Shown: piece after piece, positions 1 to 10,290 of the stretch | Position numbering within the stretch: the first letter of the stretch is position 1 | Layout: each line of letters starts with the position of its first letter | Program-made: the position numbers and the translations under genes | Source: Halorubrum sp. Hd13 | GTDB taxonomy: Archaea; Halobacteriota; Halobacteria; Halobacteriales; Haloferacaceae | DNA: 64,000 nucleotides | Assembly: GCF_002252755.1 (NCBI RefSeq) | Contig: NZ_NHOY01000116.1 | Location: 51,421 to 115,420 of the forward strand | Reading direction: 5' to 3' | Notes under the pieces: model-generated | Seen by the model: the letters and a program-made list of their open reading frames with translations, nothing else | The model's database searches: none | What the model was told of the DNA's origin: nothing

Positions 1-364
1 TATCGCCGTCTCCGTCGGGGAGACGGAACTGCTCGGCATCGAGCTCCGAGCGGCGATCGCCTCGTTCGAGACGGCCTCCCAGTACGGACTGGAGTTCCCC
101 GAGGGAACGGACACGGAGCGCGTCGAGGCGGCGTCTCAGCGGCGTGGACTCGGGGCGTCACCCGAACGAGGGGCGTCGACGGACGTCGAGACGGTCGACC
201 TCGAGGAAGGAACGACCGGCGACGGCGGTGACCCCGACGGTACGACCGGCGACGGCGATGACCCCGACGGAACGACCGGCGACGGCGACGATCCCGACGG
301 GACGACCGGCGACGGACGGCCCGCCGAGCGAACGACCGAGGCCGACGGTACCGACGACCGATGA
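1..364 (+). CDS. gvpJ: Gas vesicle protein GvpJ, C-terminal part
   Basis: GvpJ is a minor GvpA-like gas-vesicle protein that helps nucleate vesicle assembly. The reading frame is open from base 2 and lacks its start, which lies outside the window. The visible part begins in the conserved GvpA/J core ([20 protein letters not shown]) followed by the [12 protein letters not shown] segment typical of haloarchaeal GvpJ. The tail is unusual: it is extended by an acidic repeat, [10 protein letters not shown], of which three full copies and a partial one can be read. The stop codon overlaps the gvpK start (ATGA), so translation is probably coupled. Identity is firm from the core motif and from the gvpK-L-M genes that follow. 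Confidence 0.88.
   Translation, partial: IAVSVGETELLGIELRAAIASFETASQYGLEFPEGTDTERVEAASQRRGLGASPERGASTDVETVDLEEGTTGDGGDPDGTTGDGDDPDGTTGDGDDPDGTTGDGRPAERTTEADGTDDR
212..316 (+). repeat. 30-bp tandem repeat encoding the GvpJ acidic tail
   Basis: Three 30-base units (212-241, 242-271, 272-301) and a half unit differ at only a few positions and encode a ten-residue acidic repeat in frame with gvpJ. The unit length keeps the frame, so copy number could change by slippage without breaking the gene. Confidence 0.85.
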
Positions 365-687
365 CGACGATAGATATCGACGGCGACGAGGCGACGAACG
401 GGCTGACGGCGCTCGTCGTCACCGTCGTCGAGCTGCTGGTCGAGGCGCTCGAGCGGGAGGCCGTCCGCCGGATGGAGTCGGAGTCGCTCACGGACGAGGA
501 GATCGAGCGGCTCGGCCGTCAGCTCGCGGCGATGGAGGACGAACTGGAGCGACTGAAAGCGGAGGCGGAGATCGGCGACGACGTCGATCGGCTGCGCGGC
601 GACCTCGACTCGCTGGTCTCGGACGCCGTTCGCCGACTGGACCGCGACCGACGCGGCGCGGTGCCGGGGGAGACGAGCCGTGACTGA
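361..687 (+). CDS. gvpK: Gas vesicle protein GvpK
   Basis: GvpK is a small accessory protein needed for gas-vesicle formation in haloarchaea. The 108-residue product has the family core: [25 protein letters not shown] followed by [26 protein letters not shown], which is largely helical with a C-terminal coiled coil. ATG at 361 overlaps the gvpJ stop. The last codons overlap the GTG start of gvpL at 680. The order gvpJ-K-L-M is the usual one in halophile gvp clusters. Confidence 0.93.
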   Translation: MTTIDIDGDEATNGLTALVVTVVELLVEALEREAVRRMESESLTDEEIERLGRQLAAMEDELERLKAEAEIGDDVDRLRGDLDSLVSDAVRRLDRDRRGAVPGETSRD

Positions 688-1501
688 GACCGCGTTCGAC
701 GAGGGGAGATATCTCTACTGCGTCGCTCCCGACGGCGACGAGTCGCTGTCGACGACCGGACTGGACGACGAACCGGTTCGGCTCGTCCGCGAGGCGGGAC
801 TGACCGCCGTCGTCCACGACTGCGGTTCGCTCTACGACTCGGACTCCGCGACGCGGATTCGACGCTGGATACTCGCCCACCAGTCCGTCGTCGACGACGC
901 GGGCGAGGCGTTCGGGACGCCGCTGCCGTTCCAGTTCGACACCGTCATCCGTGGCGATGACGACGCGGTCCGCTCGTGGCTCGACGCGGAGTCCGAACGG
1001 TTGACCGACCACCTCGACGCGCTCGCCGAGCGGTGGGAGTACCGCGTCGAGGTCGTCTGGGACGAGGACGCCGCCCGCGACGAGCTTGAGGCGACCGACG
1101 CGGACCTCCGCGCCCTCGCCGAGCGCCGAAACGAGGCCGACGAGGGCACGCGGTTTCTGCTCACTAAGCGGTACGAGACCCGCCTCGACCGACTGCTCGA
1201 CGAACAGCGCCGCGCGGAGGCGGCCGACCTCGCCGATCGTCTCGGGGGCGAGGCGACGGAGCTCGTCGACCTCGGCGACCGTTCGAGAGCGGGGTTGGAC
1301 ATCGGCGATGCCGACGAGAACGTCGACGTCCTCGCTCGCTTCGCCGTCCTCGCGACCGACGACGAACGGGAGGCCGTCGGACTACTGCTCGATGACGTCG
1401 CGGCCGACCCCGGTATCGAGGTGCGGTTCACCGGTCCGTGGCCGCCGTACACGTTCACGCCCGAACTCGACGGAGGGACGGATGCGTCCGACGAAGTCTG
1501 A
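680..1501 (+). CDS. gvpL: Gas vesicle protein GvpL (GvpL/GvpF family)
   Basis: A 273-residue GvpL/GvpF-family protein, thought to act as an assembly scaffold that binds several other Gvp proteins. The N-terminus carries the family signature GRYLYCVA, and the middle has the conserved stretch around [17 protein letters not shown]. An alpha-helical acidic region follows and the C-terminus ends in the [10 protein letters not shown] motif, which is diagnostic for the family. The start is GTG at 680, overlapping the end of gvpK. The 3' end overlaps the gvpM start by 20 bases. Confidence 0.93.
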   Translation: MTETAFDEGRYLYCVAPDGDESLSTTGLDDEPVRLVREAGLTAVVHDCGSLYDSDSATRIRRWILAHQSVVDDAGEAFGTPLPFQFDTVIRGDDDAVRSWLDAESERLTDHLDALAERWEYRVEVVWDEDAARDELEATDADLRALAERRNEADEGTRFLLTKRYETRLDRLLDEQRRAEAADLADRLGGEATELVDLGDRSRAGLDIGDADENVDVLARFAVLATDDEREAVGLLLDDVAADPGIEVRFTGPWPPYTFTPELDGGTDASDEV

Positions 1502-1721
1502 CGACGACGCCCTCGTCGACCTCGTCGACGCCGTTCTCCGGACGGGAGCGGTCGTCGAGGCGGACGTCGTCATCACCGTCGCCGACGTCCCGCTCGTCGG
1601 ACTCAAACTCCGAGCGGCGCTCGCCGGAATGAAGACGATGACCGAGCACGGCGTCTTCGAGGAGTGGGACGAGGCGCACCGACTCGGGAACAGCGAGGCG
1701 TCCGGCGAGCGAGTCGAGTAG
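1482..1721 (+). CDS. gvpM: Gas vesicle protein GvpM
   Basis: A 79-residue GvpA-related minor protein, the last gene of the cluster. Its core, GAVVEADVVITVADVPLVGLKLRAALAGM, is the GvpA/J/M fold with a small amphipathic helix and two beta strands; the tail MTEHGVFEEWDEAHR is GvpM-like. ATG at 1482 lies inside the end of gvpL in another frame, giving a 20-base overlap. No further gvp gene follows, so this end of the cluster is complete. Confidence 0.9.
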   Translation: MRPTKSDDDALVDLVDAVLRTGAVVEADVVITVADVPLVGLKLRAALAGMKTMTEHGVFEEWDEAHRLGNSEASGERVE

Positions 1722-1918
1722 CGCGACGCGTCCCCTGGCCCCCCCGGACCGCCTCGACGACGCCTCTGTCGATCCGGTGCCTGAGACGCCGTCGCGACGG
1801 TCCGGAACGTGACGACCCTGAAGGAGGGTTCCGACGCTCACGGATCGCTATATCGCTCTATAGCCCTCCGTATCGGTCCCGAGTAACGATTTTACTGATG
1901 CCCCGCGCATACCGTGTC

Positions 1919-2374
1919 GTGAGCCATCACAGCGATCGACCGGACCACCGGATCGCGTTCGTCTGCGTCCAGAACGCGGGACGGAGCCAGATGGCGGCCG
2001 CGTTCGCCCGTCGCGAGCGCGACCGCCGCGAGGCGACCGATCGGATCGAGATAGTCACCGGCGGGACGCGCCCCGCCGATCGCGTCCACGACGTCGTCGT
2101 CGAGGCGATGCGCGAACTGGACGTCGAGCTCGGCGACCGGACGCCGCGGGAGGTAACGCCGGACGAGCTGCGGGCGGTTGACCTGGTCGTCACGATGGGC
2201 TGTTCGGCGTCGAACGTCTGCCCGGCGGCGTGGAACGGCGAGAACCGCGATTGGGGGCTCGACGACCCGCACGGTCGCCCGCTCGCGGAGGTGCGCGAGA
2301 TCCGCGACGAGATCGCCGAGCGGGTCGACGCGCTGTTCGACGAACTGCTGTCGGAGACGCCGTCCGCGGGGTGA
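1919..2374 (+). CDS. Low-molecular-weight phosphatase / arsenate reductase family protein
   Basis: The 151-residue product has the phosphotyrosine-phosphatase P-loop CVQNAGRSQ (C-x5-R) near its N-terminus and a DDPHG motif near the C-terminus that supplies the general acid. This is the fold shared by low-molecular-weight protein tyrosine phosphatases and thioredoxin-coupled arsenate reductases. A further Cys pair (GCSASNVC) favours a redox or arsenate role, but the substrate cannot be fixed. I chose GTG at 1919 because the TATA-like ATTTTACT at 1889-1896 is about 26 bases upstream, as expected for a leaderless transcript; ATG at 1898 is the alternative. The gene precedes a coiled-coil gene in the same direction, six bases away. 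Confidence 0.75.
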   Translation: MSHHSDRPDHRIAFVCVQNAGRSQMAAAFARRERDRREATDRIEIVTGGTRPADRVHDVVVEAMRELDVELGDRTPREVTPDELRAVDLVVTMGCSASNVCPAAWNGENRDWGLDDPHGRPLAEVREIRDEIAERVDALFDELLSETPSAG

Positions 2375-2379
2375 CGCGG

Positions 2380-3333
2380 ATGACTGAGACGCCCGACGGC
2401 GAGCCGGCGGATCTCGACGGCGCGTCCGTCGAACGAGCGGCGGCCGTCGTCGACGACGGGGGAGGCGCCGGCGAGACGCGAGAGACGCTCGCGATCGTCG
2501 CCCGGGACGGGGTCGTCCGCCGGGCGGCCGTCGACGACGCGGTCGCGAACGCGTCGCTCGTGGTGACGACCGCCGAGACGCGGACGGAGTTCGCGGCCGG
2601 GAAGCTGGACGGCGCGCGGGAGGCGGCCGCTCCGGTCGCGGACCTGGCTCCCGTGTCCGGGCGCCTCGACGACTTCGACGCGCGTCTCGCCGACGTCGAG
2701 AGCCGCGCGGACGACCTCGGTGACGCCGTTCAGGAGGTGCTCGACATGAAGGGAGACGGCGATCTCTACGAGATCGCGCGACGGGTCAAGCGGGTGACGA
2801 CCGCCGCGACCGAGGTCCAGCGCGCCGCCGACGACCTCCAGTTCGAGATCGATTCCTTCGAGGGATGGCTCGCCGACTCCGACCGGCGCGTCGAGGAACT
2901 CGACGCCGACGTCGACGCGCTCGCGGCGTCGGTGGACGAGCTCGACGCCGCCGTCGAATCGCTCGACGCCGACGGGGAGGCCGCCGGGAGCGAGCGCGGC
3001 GCGGCGGCCAGATGGGCCGCGGCGACGGTTCGACACCGCGTCGCGTCGCTGCTGATCGCGGACGTCCGGGCCGAGCTGGCGGCGCTCCGAACGTGGGCCG
3101 AGCGCGAGGGCGACGCCCCGCCGTCGGGGATCGGGCCGCGACTCGACGAGGTCCGCGCCCGTCACGAGACCGCCGGCGAGCGGCTCGCCGCGCGCGCCGA
3201 GCCCGAGTGGACCGCGCGGTTCGGCGACCGACTGGCCGCGCTCGACGAGGCGCTCGACTCGATGGAGCCGCCGGTCCCGTGGGCCGAGGTCGAGGCCGTC
3301 GTCGAGGAGTATCGCCCCGCGATCGACGGATAA
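2380..3333 (+). CDS. Coiled-coil protein resembling haloarchaeal 'halo transducer' family
   Basis: A 317-residue, very acidic soluble protein. Residues about 85-210 are heptad-rich (DDFDARLADVESRADDLGDAVQ and later ELDADVDALAASVDELDAAVESL), giving long coiled coils like those in methyl-accepting transducers, but no transmembrane segment or signalling hairpin tip is visible. Haloarchaeal homologues are often labelled halo transducer protein without biochemical support, so the function is unknown. The start ATG at 2380 is five bases after the phosphatase stop, so the two are probably co-transcribed. The gene is convergent with the phosphate-regulator gene on the other strand. Confidence 0.6.
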   Translation: MTETPDGEPADLDGASVERAAAVVDDGGGAGETRETLAIVARDGVVRRAAVDDAVANASLVVTTAETRTEFAAGKLDGAREAAAPVADLAPVSGRLDDFDARLADVESRADDLGDAVQEVLDMKGDGDLYEIARRVKRVTTAATEVQRAADDLQFEIDSFEGWLADSDRRVEELDADVDALAASVDELDAAVESLDADGEAAGSERGAAARWAAATVRHRVASLLIADVRAELAALRTWAEREGDAPPSGIGPRLDEVRARHETAGERLAARAEPEWTARFGDRLAALDEALDSMEPPVPWAEVEAVVEEYRPAIDG

Positions 3334-3451
3334 GCGCGTCTCCCGGCAGTCGCGTGGATGCCGGAGAAGCGTCGAGCGTCGACGCCGCGCCCGCCGCCCG
3401 CGTCGGGCCGGCCGCATTGTCCTACGCCGGACGACCGCGCCGTCCGAGCGG

Positions 3452-4492
3452 TCAGTTCCGCGTGTTCTCGTCGCGGATCGCGGCGGCGGCGGCGGTCTCC
3501 GTCACCGACCGAGCGCAGTCGGCCGCCCGTTCTAGACGCGCGAGCGCGTCCGACAGCGCGACCGCCGCGGAGACCGGCCCCGGGACCGCGCCGCCGTACA
3601 GCCGCCCGTCGATCGACTCGATTCCCGCCGCGGCGTCGTCGCACCGCTCCCTCGCCCGCCGGGCCGCCGCTCCGTCGCCGTCGAGGACGGCCGTCACCGC
3701 GTCGTCGACGGCGAGGGCGACGTCGTCGGCCACGGGGCGCACGTCCGCGGCCGCCTCGTCGGCGAGCGGCTCAGACAGCTTCTCGCCGATCCCCGCTATC
3801 CGGACGGCCTGGTCGGCGACTGCCTCGAGACGGCGAGCGGCCGCGTAGTAGGCGAACAGGTCGGGCCGGGAGACACCGAGCGCGTCGAGCTCGGCGTGTG
3901 ACACCAGTGACCGAGAGAAGTGCCGCGTGACCATCTCCGCGGAGCGGCGCGCCTCGTCGGCGCGGTCGCGGATCCTCGACCGCGCGTCCGCGGCGTCAAC
4001 GAAGGCCTCGGTCGCGTCGCGGAGGAGCGAGACGACCGCGTATCGGAGCTGTACGACCGACTGACGGACCGAGACGGAGGCGGTGTCCAAGAGGTGTCTG
4101 ATCGTGATCTCCGAGTCCGACTCGCTGAGCACGTTCGTCCCGACCAACCCGCGAACCGCGGACCGCGCGGCGCTGCGCTCCGCGTCGGAGAACGCCTCCG
4201 CCCGACGCAGCGTTATCGTCTCGAAGCCGACCGCGTGAGCCGTCCGAACCGCGCGTCGAACGGCCTCGGGACCGCCGCCGGCGTCGGTGTCGGCGTCGTC
4301 GCCGATGTCGATCGTCGCCTCGCCGAGGCGGTCGACGTCGGCGGCCGAGGACCGGACGAGGATCGAGCCGTCACGGTGGGTGTACAGCCGCAGTTCCATC
4401 CCCACCTCGAAGCCGTGGCTCTTCGCCCACCCCTTCGGAATCGAGACGGTGAACGTGCCGCCGCCGACCTCCTGCAGCTTTCTGGTCTCCAT
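3452..4492 (-). CDS. Phosphate-uptake regulator: AbrB-like DNA-binding domain fused to PhoU
   Basis: A 346-residue protein. Residues 1-50 form a SpoVT/AbrB swapped-hairpin DNA-binding domain (TRKLQEVGGGTFTVSIPKGW). The remainder is PhoU-like helical bundles with ERAADCARSV and RLEAVADQAVRIA repeats that resemble the metal-binding E/DxxxD helices of PhoU. It is the last gene of the pst operon, starting two bases after the phoU stop. The domain pairing suggests a DNA-binding regulator that senses phosphate status through the Pst transporter; this is inference from domains and context. It is convergent with the preceding coiled-coil gene. Confidence 0.82.
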   Translation of the reverse strand: METRKLQEVGGGTFTVSIPKGWAKSHGFEVGMELRLYTHRDGSILVRSSAADVDRLGEATIDIGDDADTDAGGGPEAVRRAVRTAHAVGFETITLRRAEAFSDAERSAARSAVRGLVGTNVLSESDSEITIRHLLDTASVSVRQSVVQLRYAVVSLLRDATEAFVDAADARSRIRDRADEARRSAEMVTRHFSRSLVSHAELDALGVSRPDLFAYYAAARRLEAVADQAVRIAGIGEKLSEPLADEAAADVRPVADDVALAVDDAVTAVLDGDGAAARRARERCDDAAAGIESIDGRLYGGAVPGPVSAAVALSDALARLERAADCARSVTETAAAAAIRDENTRN

Positions 4493-4494
4493 GG

Positions 4495-5172
4495 TCAGTA
4501 GACTAGTTCGAGGTCACCGTCGTTCATGTACAGCGTGCGCGCGGCGACGTTGACGGCGTGATCGCCGATTCGTTCCAGGTCGCGTATCGTGAGCAGCAGC
4601 CGCGACACGTCGTCGAGCAGCCGCTCGATCTCCCAGCGATCGGGATCACTGGCGATCAGCTCGCGAACGACCGCGTCGCTGGCGTTCTGACACGCCGCGT
4701 CGAGCGCGTCGTCGCGGTCGGCGATCGCTCGACACGCCTCGGAATCGGCGTCGGCGTACGCGTCGACGGCCGCCCGGAGCTGACCGGTGACGGTCTCGCC
4801 GATCCCCCCGACCCGGACGTCGGAGACGACGTCCGCGCTCCCGGCGAGGGCGTACCGGGCGAGGTTCGTCGCGAGGTCACCGACCCGCTCCAGATCCGTG
4901 AGTATCTTGAACGACGCGACCACGAAGCGGAGGTCCGCGGCGACGGGCTGCTGGAGCGCGATCAGCTCGACGCAGTCGCCCTCGAGGTCGAGGTACCGCC
5001 GGTTGACGCGTTCGTCGCCCTCGATCACCTCGCGGGCCAGCCCGCGGTCGCCGCCTTCGAGCGCGTCGAGTGCTCGCCGGAGCTGCCACAGCACGCCGTC
5101 CGCCATCGACTCTACGTCGGCCCGCAACTCGTCCAGCGACTCGCGGTACGCTTCGCGGGACACGGCGATCAC
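4495..5172 (-). CDS. phoU: Phosphate signalling complex protein PhoU
   Basis: A 225-residue PhoU with the two expected three-helix bundles: [15 protein letters not shown] at residues about 95-110 and [15 protein letters not shown] near 205-220, each carrying the D/E-rich metal-binding motif. PhoU restrains the Pst transporter and signalling when phosphate is plentiful. The start is GTG at 5172; it overlaps the pstB stop by four bases, so translation is probably coupled. ATP-binding partner PstB lies directly upstream. Confidence 0.93.
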   Translation of the reverse strand: MIAVSREAYRESLDELRADVESMADGVLWQLRRALDALEGGDRGLAREVIEGDERVNRRYLDLEGDCVELIALQQPVAADLRFVVASFKILTDLERVGDLATNLARYALAGSADVVSDVRVGGIGETVTGQLRAAVDAYADADSEACRAIADRDDALDAACQNASDAVVRELIASDPDRWEIERLLDDVSRLLLTIRDLERIGDHAVNVAARTLYMNDGDLELVY

Positions 5173-6110
5173 CCGAACTTCCCGCTAACGTAATCCTCGA
5201 CGCGCTGGCTCTCGGGATTCTCGAAGATCTTCTCCGTGTCGTCGTACTCGACGAGTTCGCCGCCGGTCAGGAAGACCGCGGTCTGGTCGGAGACGCGGGC
5301 CGCCTGCTGCATGCTGTGGGTGACGACGACGACCGTGTAGTCCTGCGCGAGGTCCTCGATGAGGTCCTCGATCTTCGCCGTGGCGATCGGGTCGAGCGCC
5401 GACGCCGGCTCGTCCATGAGGATGACTTCCGGGTCCACGGCGAGACACCGGGCGATACAGAGCCGCTGTTGCTGGCCGCCGGACAGTCCGAGCGCGTTGT
5501 CGTCCAACCGGTCGTTCACCTCCTCCCACAGCGCGGCCCGCTCGAGCGATCGCTCGACGAGCCGCGCCTCGCGTTCGGGCTCCGCGCGGCCGGTCAACCG
5601 CGCGAGGAGGCCCGTCTCGATGTCGCCGTGTTTCCGCGGTCCGTAGGAGACGTTCTCGCGGATCGATTTGGGGAAGGGGTTGGGGCTCTGGAACACCATC
5701 CCGACCCGCTTTCGAAGCTCGACGAGGTCGACGCCGTCCTGGTAGACGTCCTCGCCGTCGAGCTCGACCGTCCCGTCGACGCTGGCGGCGCGGATGCGGT
5801 CGTTCATCCGGTTGAGACACCGGAGGTACGTCGACTTCCCGCAGCCGGACGGACCGATGAGCGCCGTCACGCTCTCTTCGGGAATGTCCATCGAGACGCC
5901 CTTCAGCGCGTGGTCGTCGCCGTAGTGGACGTCGAGGTCCTCGACGGCGACCTTCGTCTCGCCGCTCGCCTCGTAGCTCGTCCACTCCGGCCGCGTCTCC
6001 TCGACGGTCTCGCCGGCGGTCGTGGAGGCCCGCCGGCCGTCGGTGCGATTCGCCGTGACCGCTGTGGCGTCCGTGGCGTCTTCGGCGTCTGCGTTCTCTG
6101 TCTGACTCAT
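5169..6110 (-). CDS. pstB: Phosphate ABC transporter ATP-binding protein PstB
   Basis: A 313-residue ABC ATPase powering inorganic phosphate import. It shows Walker A (GPSGCGKST), the PstB-type LRCLNRMND segment, the Q-loop [10 protein letters not shown], the ABC signature [13 protein letters not shown], Walker B ([13 protein letters not shown]) and the switch His in [10 protein letters not shown]. The first 50 residues are a low-complexity acidic extension before the ABC domain, common in halophiles. ATG at 6110 overlaps the pstA stop (ATGA). The same frame is open well upstream, but that stretch lies antisense to nothing and within pstA, so it is not part of the protein. Confidence 0.95.
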   Translation of the reverse strand: MSQTENADAEDATDATAVTANRTDGRRASTTAGETVEETRPEWTSYEASGETKVAVEDLDVHYGDDHALKGVSMDIPEESVTALIGPSGCGKSTYLRCLNRMNDRIRAASVDGTVELDGEDVYQDGVDLVELRKRVGMVFQSPNPFPKSIRENVSYGPRKHGDIETGLLARLTGRAEPEREARLVERSLERAALWEEVNDRLDDNALGLSGGQQQRLCIARCLAVDPEVILMDEPASALDPIATAKIEDLIEDLAQDYTVVVVTHSMQQAARVSDQTAVFLTGGELVEYDDTEKIFENPESQRVEDYVSGKFG

Positions 6111-7675
6111 TGGTGGAGTTTCCGTCTGAAGTAGTAGCGCGTCGCGATACCGACCGCGTAGAAGGCCAACACGACGAGCAGCAGCGTCAGCGCCAGTCCC
6201 CACGCGTACTCCTGCGGGTTCCGGATGTTCCCGCTCAGTCCCGCGGTGATGAGCGCGTACAGCTGATACGGCAGCGCGCTCGTCGCCTCCAACAGCGCGG
6301 GGTTGCTGACGAACGGCGGGGACGCGCTCAGTCGGAAGCCGCTCAACACGTTCGGAGCGGCCGACTTCGCCGGGAGGACGCCGCCGCCCATGGTCAGCAG
6401 GATCGGGGCGGTCTCGCCGGCGATCCGTCCGACACCGAGGATGACGCCGGTCGTGACGCCCGGGATCGCCGCGGGGAGGACGACGCTGCGGATCGTCTGC
6501 CACTTGGAGACGCCGAGCGCCGCGCTGGCGTCGCGGTACTCGTCGGGCACCGCGAGTATCGCCTCCCGGCTCGTGATCAGCACCAGCGGCAACAGCATGA
6601 ACCCGAGCGTCAGCATGCCGGCGATCAGCGACTTCTGATTGCCGAATCTGGGGATCAGGAACGCGGCGCCGAACAGCCCGAACACGATGCTCGGCGTGCT
6701 CCAGAGGCCGTTGGTCGCCACCTCGACGGCGCCGGTGAACCGGCCCTGTTCGGCGTACTCGCTGAGGAACACGGCGGCGCCGACGCCGGTCGGCACGGCG
6801 AAGAGGACGGCGCCGATGACCAGCCACACCGTCCCCACGAGGGCGGGGAACACGCCCGCGACGTCGGCCAACAGCCCGGCGCCGTTGGTCAGGAACGGCC
6901 ACCGGACGAGGGTCTCCCCGCCGACGCCGACCCCGTTCAACAGCCCGGGGAGTCCCTTCGCCGTGACGAAGGCGACGAGCCCGACGAGCACCGCCAGTAT
7001 CGAGCCGACGACGAGGTAGATGAGCACGTACGCGCCGACGTTCCGCCCGCGAGCGCCGAACCCGCCGTACGCCTTCGCGGCGCTCCAGCCGGTCGCCAGC
7101 GAGGCGAACAGCACGACGGCGGGAACGACGGTGTCGCCGAACAGCGTCGCGTTGTATCCGGCGAGCGCCCGCTCCCAGCCGGGACCGACGACGCCGGTGA
7201 CGAGCGCCAGCCCGCAGAGAACGGCGACCGCCCCCGCCGGCACCGTCGATCCGACGTCTTCGCGCGGGAGCGCGGTCACCGCGAACGCGCCCCCGCCGAG
7301 GACCGTCCCGACGCCGAGCCGGCCGACCGTCCCGATCCCGGCCGCTCCGGCCGCCGTCACCCCCGCCGCGAACCAGATCGCGGTGAACGCGACCGCGGCG
7401 ACGACCCCCGCGCTGGGCTGGGGGGCCGCGTCGACGAACCCCAGCCGCGAGGCGACGCCGAAGCCGACGACCGCCAGTCCCAACGCGAGCAGCACCGCAC
7501 CCAACGCCACCGACAGCTCGACGCCGGCGACGGGGTCGCCGATCTCGACGGCGCCTACCAGCGCCGCCAGGCCGACGACGAAGGCGACGCCGGAGAGCCC
7601 GACCGCGGCCCCGGCGGCCGCCTCGTACGTCGTGCGGTCGTCCCGGACGAGCGCGGTCTGCGTGGCGCGGCTCAT
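6107..7675 (-). CDS. pstA: Phosphate ABC transporter permease PstA
   Basis: A 522-residue membrane permease. The C-terminal half is the conventional PstA with the cytoplasmic EAA loop ([20 protein letters not shown]) that docks on PstB. The N-terminal half adds about six hydrophobic segments (residues about 25-190) not present in bacterial PstA, as is common in haloarchaea. ATG at 7675 overlaps the pstC stop. The gene sits between pstC and pstB and is translationally coupled to both. Confidence 0.93.
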   Translation of the reverse strand: MSRATQTALVRDDRTTYEAAAGAAVGLSGVAFVVGLAALVGAVEIGDPVAGVELSVALGAVLLALGLAVVGFGVASRLGFVDAAPQPSAGVVAAVAFTAIWFAAGVTAAGAAGIGTVGRLGVGTVLGGGAFAVTALPREDVGSTVPAGAVAVLCGLALVTGVVGPGWERALAGYNATLFGDTVVPAVVLFASLATGWSAAKAYGGFGARGRNVGAYVLIYLVVGSILAVLVGLVAFVTAKGLPGLLNGVGVGGETLVRWPFLTNGAGLLADVAGVFPALVGTVWLVIGAVLFAVPTGVGAAVFLSEYAEQGRFTGAVEVATNGLWSTPSIVFGLFGAAFLIPRFGNQKSLIAGMLTLGFMLLPLVLITSREAILAVPDEYRDASAALGVSKWQTIRSVVLPAAIPGVTTGVILGVGRIAGETAPILLTMGGGVLPAKSAAPNVLSGFRLSASPPFVSNPALLEATSALPYQLYALITAGLSGNIRNPQEYAWGLALTLLLVVLAFYAVGIATRYYFRRKLHQ

Positions 7676-8799
7676 TCGGCGCCCCCCAGGCGGCGACGCA
7701 TCCGCGCCTCGATGTACTGCGAGCCGAGGCTCAGACACAACACGGTGACGAAGAGGACGACGCCGGCGGCGAACAGCGCGCTCTCGTGAACCCCGTTCGC
7801 GCTGCCGTACCCCCGCGCGATGAGAGACGTGAGCGTCTCGTAGCCGTAGAAGACGTTCACGAGCGGGTCGCTGATCCGCGGAATTCCGGCCAGCATCACC
7901 GTCGCGGCCATCGTCTCGCCGATCGCCCGCCCGACCCCGAGGAGCACGGCCGCCGAGACGCCGGAGAAGGCCGCGGGCAGCGTGATCGAGGTCATCGACT
8001 GCCAGTCGGTCGCCCCGAGCGCGAGCGACCCGTTCTTCATCACGTCCGGCACGCTCGTCAGCGCGTCCTCGGCCACGGAGACGACCGTCGGCAGCGCCAT
8101 CAGCCCGACGACCATCCCGACGAACAGGTACGTCGAGCCGCCGTTGAGGGCGAACGCGTCGCTCGCCCACGGGTTGATGACGGTGAACCCGATGAAGCCG
8201 TACACGATCGAGGGGATCCCCGCCAGTATCTCGATCCCCGGCTTCACGAGCTCGCGGACCCGCGGCGGCGCGATCTCGGCGATGAACAGCGCCGCGGCGA
8301 CGCCGAGCGGCCCCGCCACCAGCGTCGCGATGGCGGTCACCATCACCGTCCCGTGGATCATCGGCAGCAGCGAGTACCGGACGGGATCCGAGACGGCGTC
8401 CCAGCGGGTCTGCGCGAACATCCCGAGTCCCGGAACGGAGACGCCGAAGACGCTCGCCGCCTCGTACCGGAACGCCGGGATCGATTCGGCGAAGATGAAC
8501 ACGACGATGAGCCCGAGCGTGACGAGCGTCACCGTCGTCATCGCGAAGGTGACCGCGCGGGCGACGAGCGCCTGATGGCGTACCCAGCCGTAGCCGGTGG
8601 CGATCAGGAACGCTCCGAGCGGGACGGCCGTCCACGGCGACGCCAACAGGAACCCGACGAAGGCGGTCAAGAGCGACCCCATCGAGGCGATGACCACCGC
8701 CAGCGCCTCCGGGTCCGCGTCGTCGACGAACTCCCGCGTTCTGGTCAGCCGTCGCTCGATGCCAGCGCGCCAATCGGTTCGGGAGGTAGTGAGTGACAT
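7672..8799 (-). CDS. pstC: Phosphate ABC transporter permease PstC
   Basis: A 375-residue permease with about eight hydrophobic segments and a clear EAA-type loop ([20 protein letters not shown]). It forms the phosphate channel with PstA. The N-terminal 35 residues are hydrophilic and cytoplasmic. The gene starts 51 bases after the pstS stop and its own stop overlaps pstA, so it belongs to the single pst transcript. Confidence 0.93.
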   Translation of the reverse strand: MSLTTSRTDWRAGIERRLTRTREFVDDADPEALAVVIASMGSLLTAFVGFLLASPWTAVPLGAFLIATGYGWVRHQALVARAVTFAMTTVTLVTLGLIVVFIFAESIPAFRYEAASVFGVSVPGLGMFAQTRWDAVSDPVRYSLLPMIHGTVMVTAIATLVAGPLGVAAALFIAEIAPPRVRELVKPGIEILAGIPSIVYGFIGFTVINPWASDAFALNGGSTYLFVGMVVGLMALPTVVSVAEDALTSVPDVMKNGSLALGATDWQSMTSITLPAAFSGVSAAVLLGVGRAIGETMAATVMLAGIPRISDPLVNVFYGYETLTSLIARGYGSANGVHESALFAAGVVLFVTVLCLSLGSQYIEARMRRRLGGAE

Positions 8800-8850
8800 A
8801 TAATGAGGTCGGACCGCGAGACGGGTGTCCGCGGGACCGAGGAGCCGGAC

Positions 8851-10035
8851 TCAGGCCTGCTCGGGGAGCTTCTCGCGCTCGGCCTCGATGTCGGACGTGG
8901 GCAGCGTGATGTAGTTGACGTCCTCGACGAACGTCTTCTGGCCGAACTCGGTCAGGAACATGTTGAGGAACGCGGCCTCGCGCATGTCCGTGCCCTCGGG
9001 CGTCTCCTCCGTGATCCGAGTGTACATGTGCAGGTCCCGGTTCAGCGGGTACTCCGAGTCGAAGATGGTGTTCTCGGCGTCGGGGTCCGGGCGGTAGACC
9101 GTGCCCTCGAAGTCGATCGCGATCGCCTGGATCCCCGATCCGGAGAACGCCAGCGCCATGTAGCCGATGGCGTTGTCGTTGTCTTGGAGGACCTGTTGGA
9201 CCTGCTGGTTCTGCCCGAGACGGGTGTCGACGTCCATCGGTGCGTCGGCGTCACCGAGCATGTTCAGGCGGAACGACGTGTCGGTTCCGGAGCCCTCGGC
9301 GCGGCCGACCACGTAGATCTCTTTGTCGGGGCCGCCGACCTCGCTCCAGTTGGTGACGTCGCCCTGGTAGATGCCGCGGATCTGCTCGCCGGTGAGCTGT
9401 TCGACGCCGGCGTCGTAGATCGCCTGACTGACGAACACCGGCTGGCCGTCCCGGCCGACGACGTGGTCGACGTAGTTCTCGTCGCGCTGCTCCTCGCTGA
9501 TGTCGAGCTCGGCCGTGATCGGCCCGGAGGAGTTCCCGATGTCGACGAGGCCGTCTCGAACCGCCTCGCAGCCGGTCCCCGAGTGACTCAGCGCGACGCG
9601 GGTCGCGAACGGCGGGTTCGACCGCTCGCCGGTCGGCTCGAAGCCGTAGAGACCGGCGAAGTAGTCGGCGATGTTCTGGTCGGTCTCGATCTGGCCCCAC
9701 CCGGCGACCGACGACTCGTCGTTGGACCCCCAGTACTCGCCGTCGCTCGCCGGCGAGTTCGAGTTCCAGTAGGAGCTCCCCTTGTTCGAGATGGGGTAGA
9801 CCGTCGACGACCCCTCGGCCGTCACCGTCGCCGGCCCCGACGACCCGGACTCCATCGTGTTGCCGCTGTCATCGCTCTCGCTCTCGCTCCCCCCGTCGCC
9901 CCCGTCGCCGCCGTCGCTGCCGTCGTCGCTGTTGCCGCTGCACCCCGCGAGGCCGGCCGCCCCGATAGCGGCCGACGTGAGCAGGTATTTTCGGCGTGAT
10001 ACCGCGTCCGCCTGTCGTCCCGAATCGCGTGACAT
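8851..10035 (-). CDS. pstS: Phosphate-binding lipoprotein PstS (Tat-exported)
   Basis: A 394-residue periplasmic-type substrate-binding protein that captures phosphate for PstCAB. The N-terminus has a twin-arginine signal (SRRKYLL) and a lipobox LAGC at residues 29-32, so it is exported folded and lipid-anchored on the outer membrane face. A Ser/Gly/Asp-rich spacer follows. The binding-protein core includes TVTAEGSSTVYPI and RAEGSGTDTSFRLN, typical phosphate-binding loops. It is the first gene of the operon; an AT-rich promoter lies just upstream at 10061-10085. Confidence 0.95.
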   Translation of the reverse strand: MSRDSGRQADAVSRRKYLLTSAAIGAAGLAGCSGNSDDGSDGGDGGDGGSESESDDSGNTMESGSSGPATVTAEGSSTVYPISNKGSSYWNSNSPASDGEYWGSNDESSVAGWGQIETDQNIADYFAGLYGFEPTGERSNPPFATRVALSHSGTGCEAVRDGLVDIGNSSGPITAELDISEEQRDENYVDHVVGRDGQPVFVSQAIYDAGVEQLTGEQIRGIYQGDVTNWSEVGGPDKEIYVVGRAEGSGTDTSFRLNMLGDADAPMDVDTRLGQNQQVQQVLQDNDNAIGYMALAFSGSGIQAIAIDFEGTVYRPDPDAENTIFDSEYPLNRDLHMYTRITEETPEGTDMREAAFLNMFLTEFGQKTFVEDVNYITLPTSDIEAEREKLPEQA

Positions 10036-10060
10036 CGACTGAATGCAGGCACAAATCCCT

Positions 10061-10085
10061 TAAACTGGTTTATAATAGGTTAATA
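10061..10085 (-). promoter_or_regulatory. pstS: pstS operon promoter
   Basis: On the minus strand ATTATAAA (10069-10076) is a strong archaeal TATA box about 37 bases before the pstS ATG, predicting a start site near 10046 and a short leader. The box is embedded in TTAAACTGGTTTATAA, an imperfect palindrome that would suit a regulator of phosphate starvation; the operator role is inference. Confidence 0.6.
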
Positions 10086-10290
10086 CAATGGTATTTTCTG
10101 ATCCCGTGCGACCGGCATCGTATTATATCGATTATTACTGATACTGATCGATATATAGCAAGAACGAGGGGCCGCGGCGAGCGGGGGACGAACCGACGCC
10201 TCCGGCCGTCCGTACCGTCGCGAGGCCGTCCGGATACCACCGGAGCTCCGGACCGAATCCTCGACTCCCGAGCGGGTCCGCGGAGGCAAG

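Noticed and set aside
6111..6902. In-frame upstream extension of pstB
   Set aside because: The frame is open back to 6902 but the residues are Arg-rich nonsense within pstA; the PstB domain and an ATGA overlap define the start at 6110.
6110..7789. Long plus-strand frames opposite pstA and pstC
   Set aside because: High-G+C genes open long frames on the opposite strand; these are Arg/Gln/Pro-rich, lack any domain, and the pst genes on the other strand are certain.
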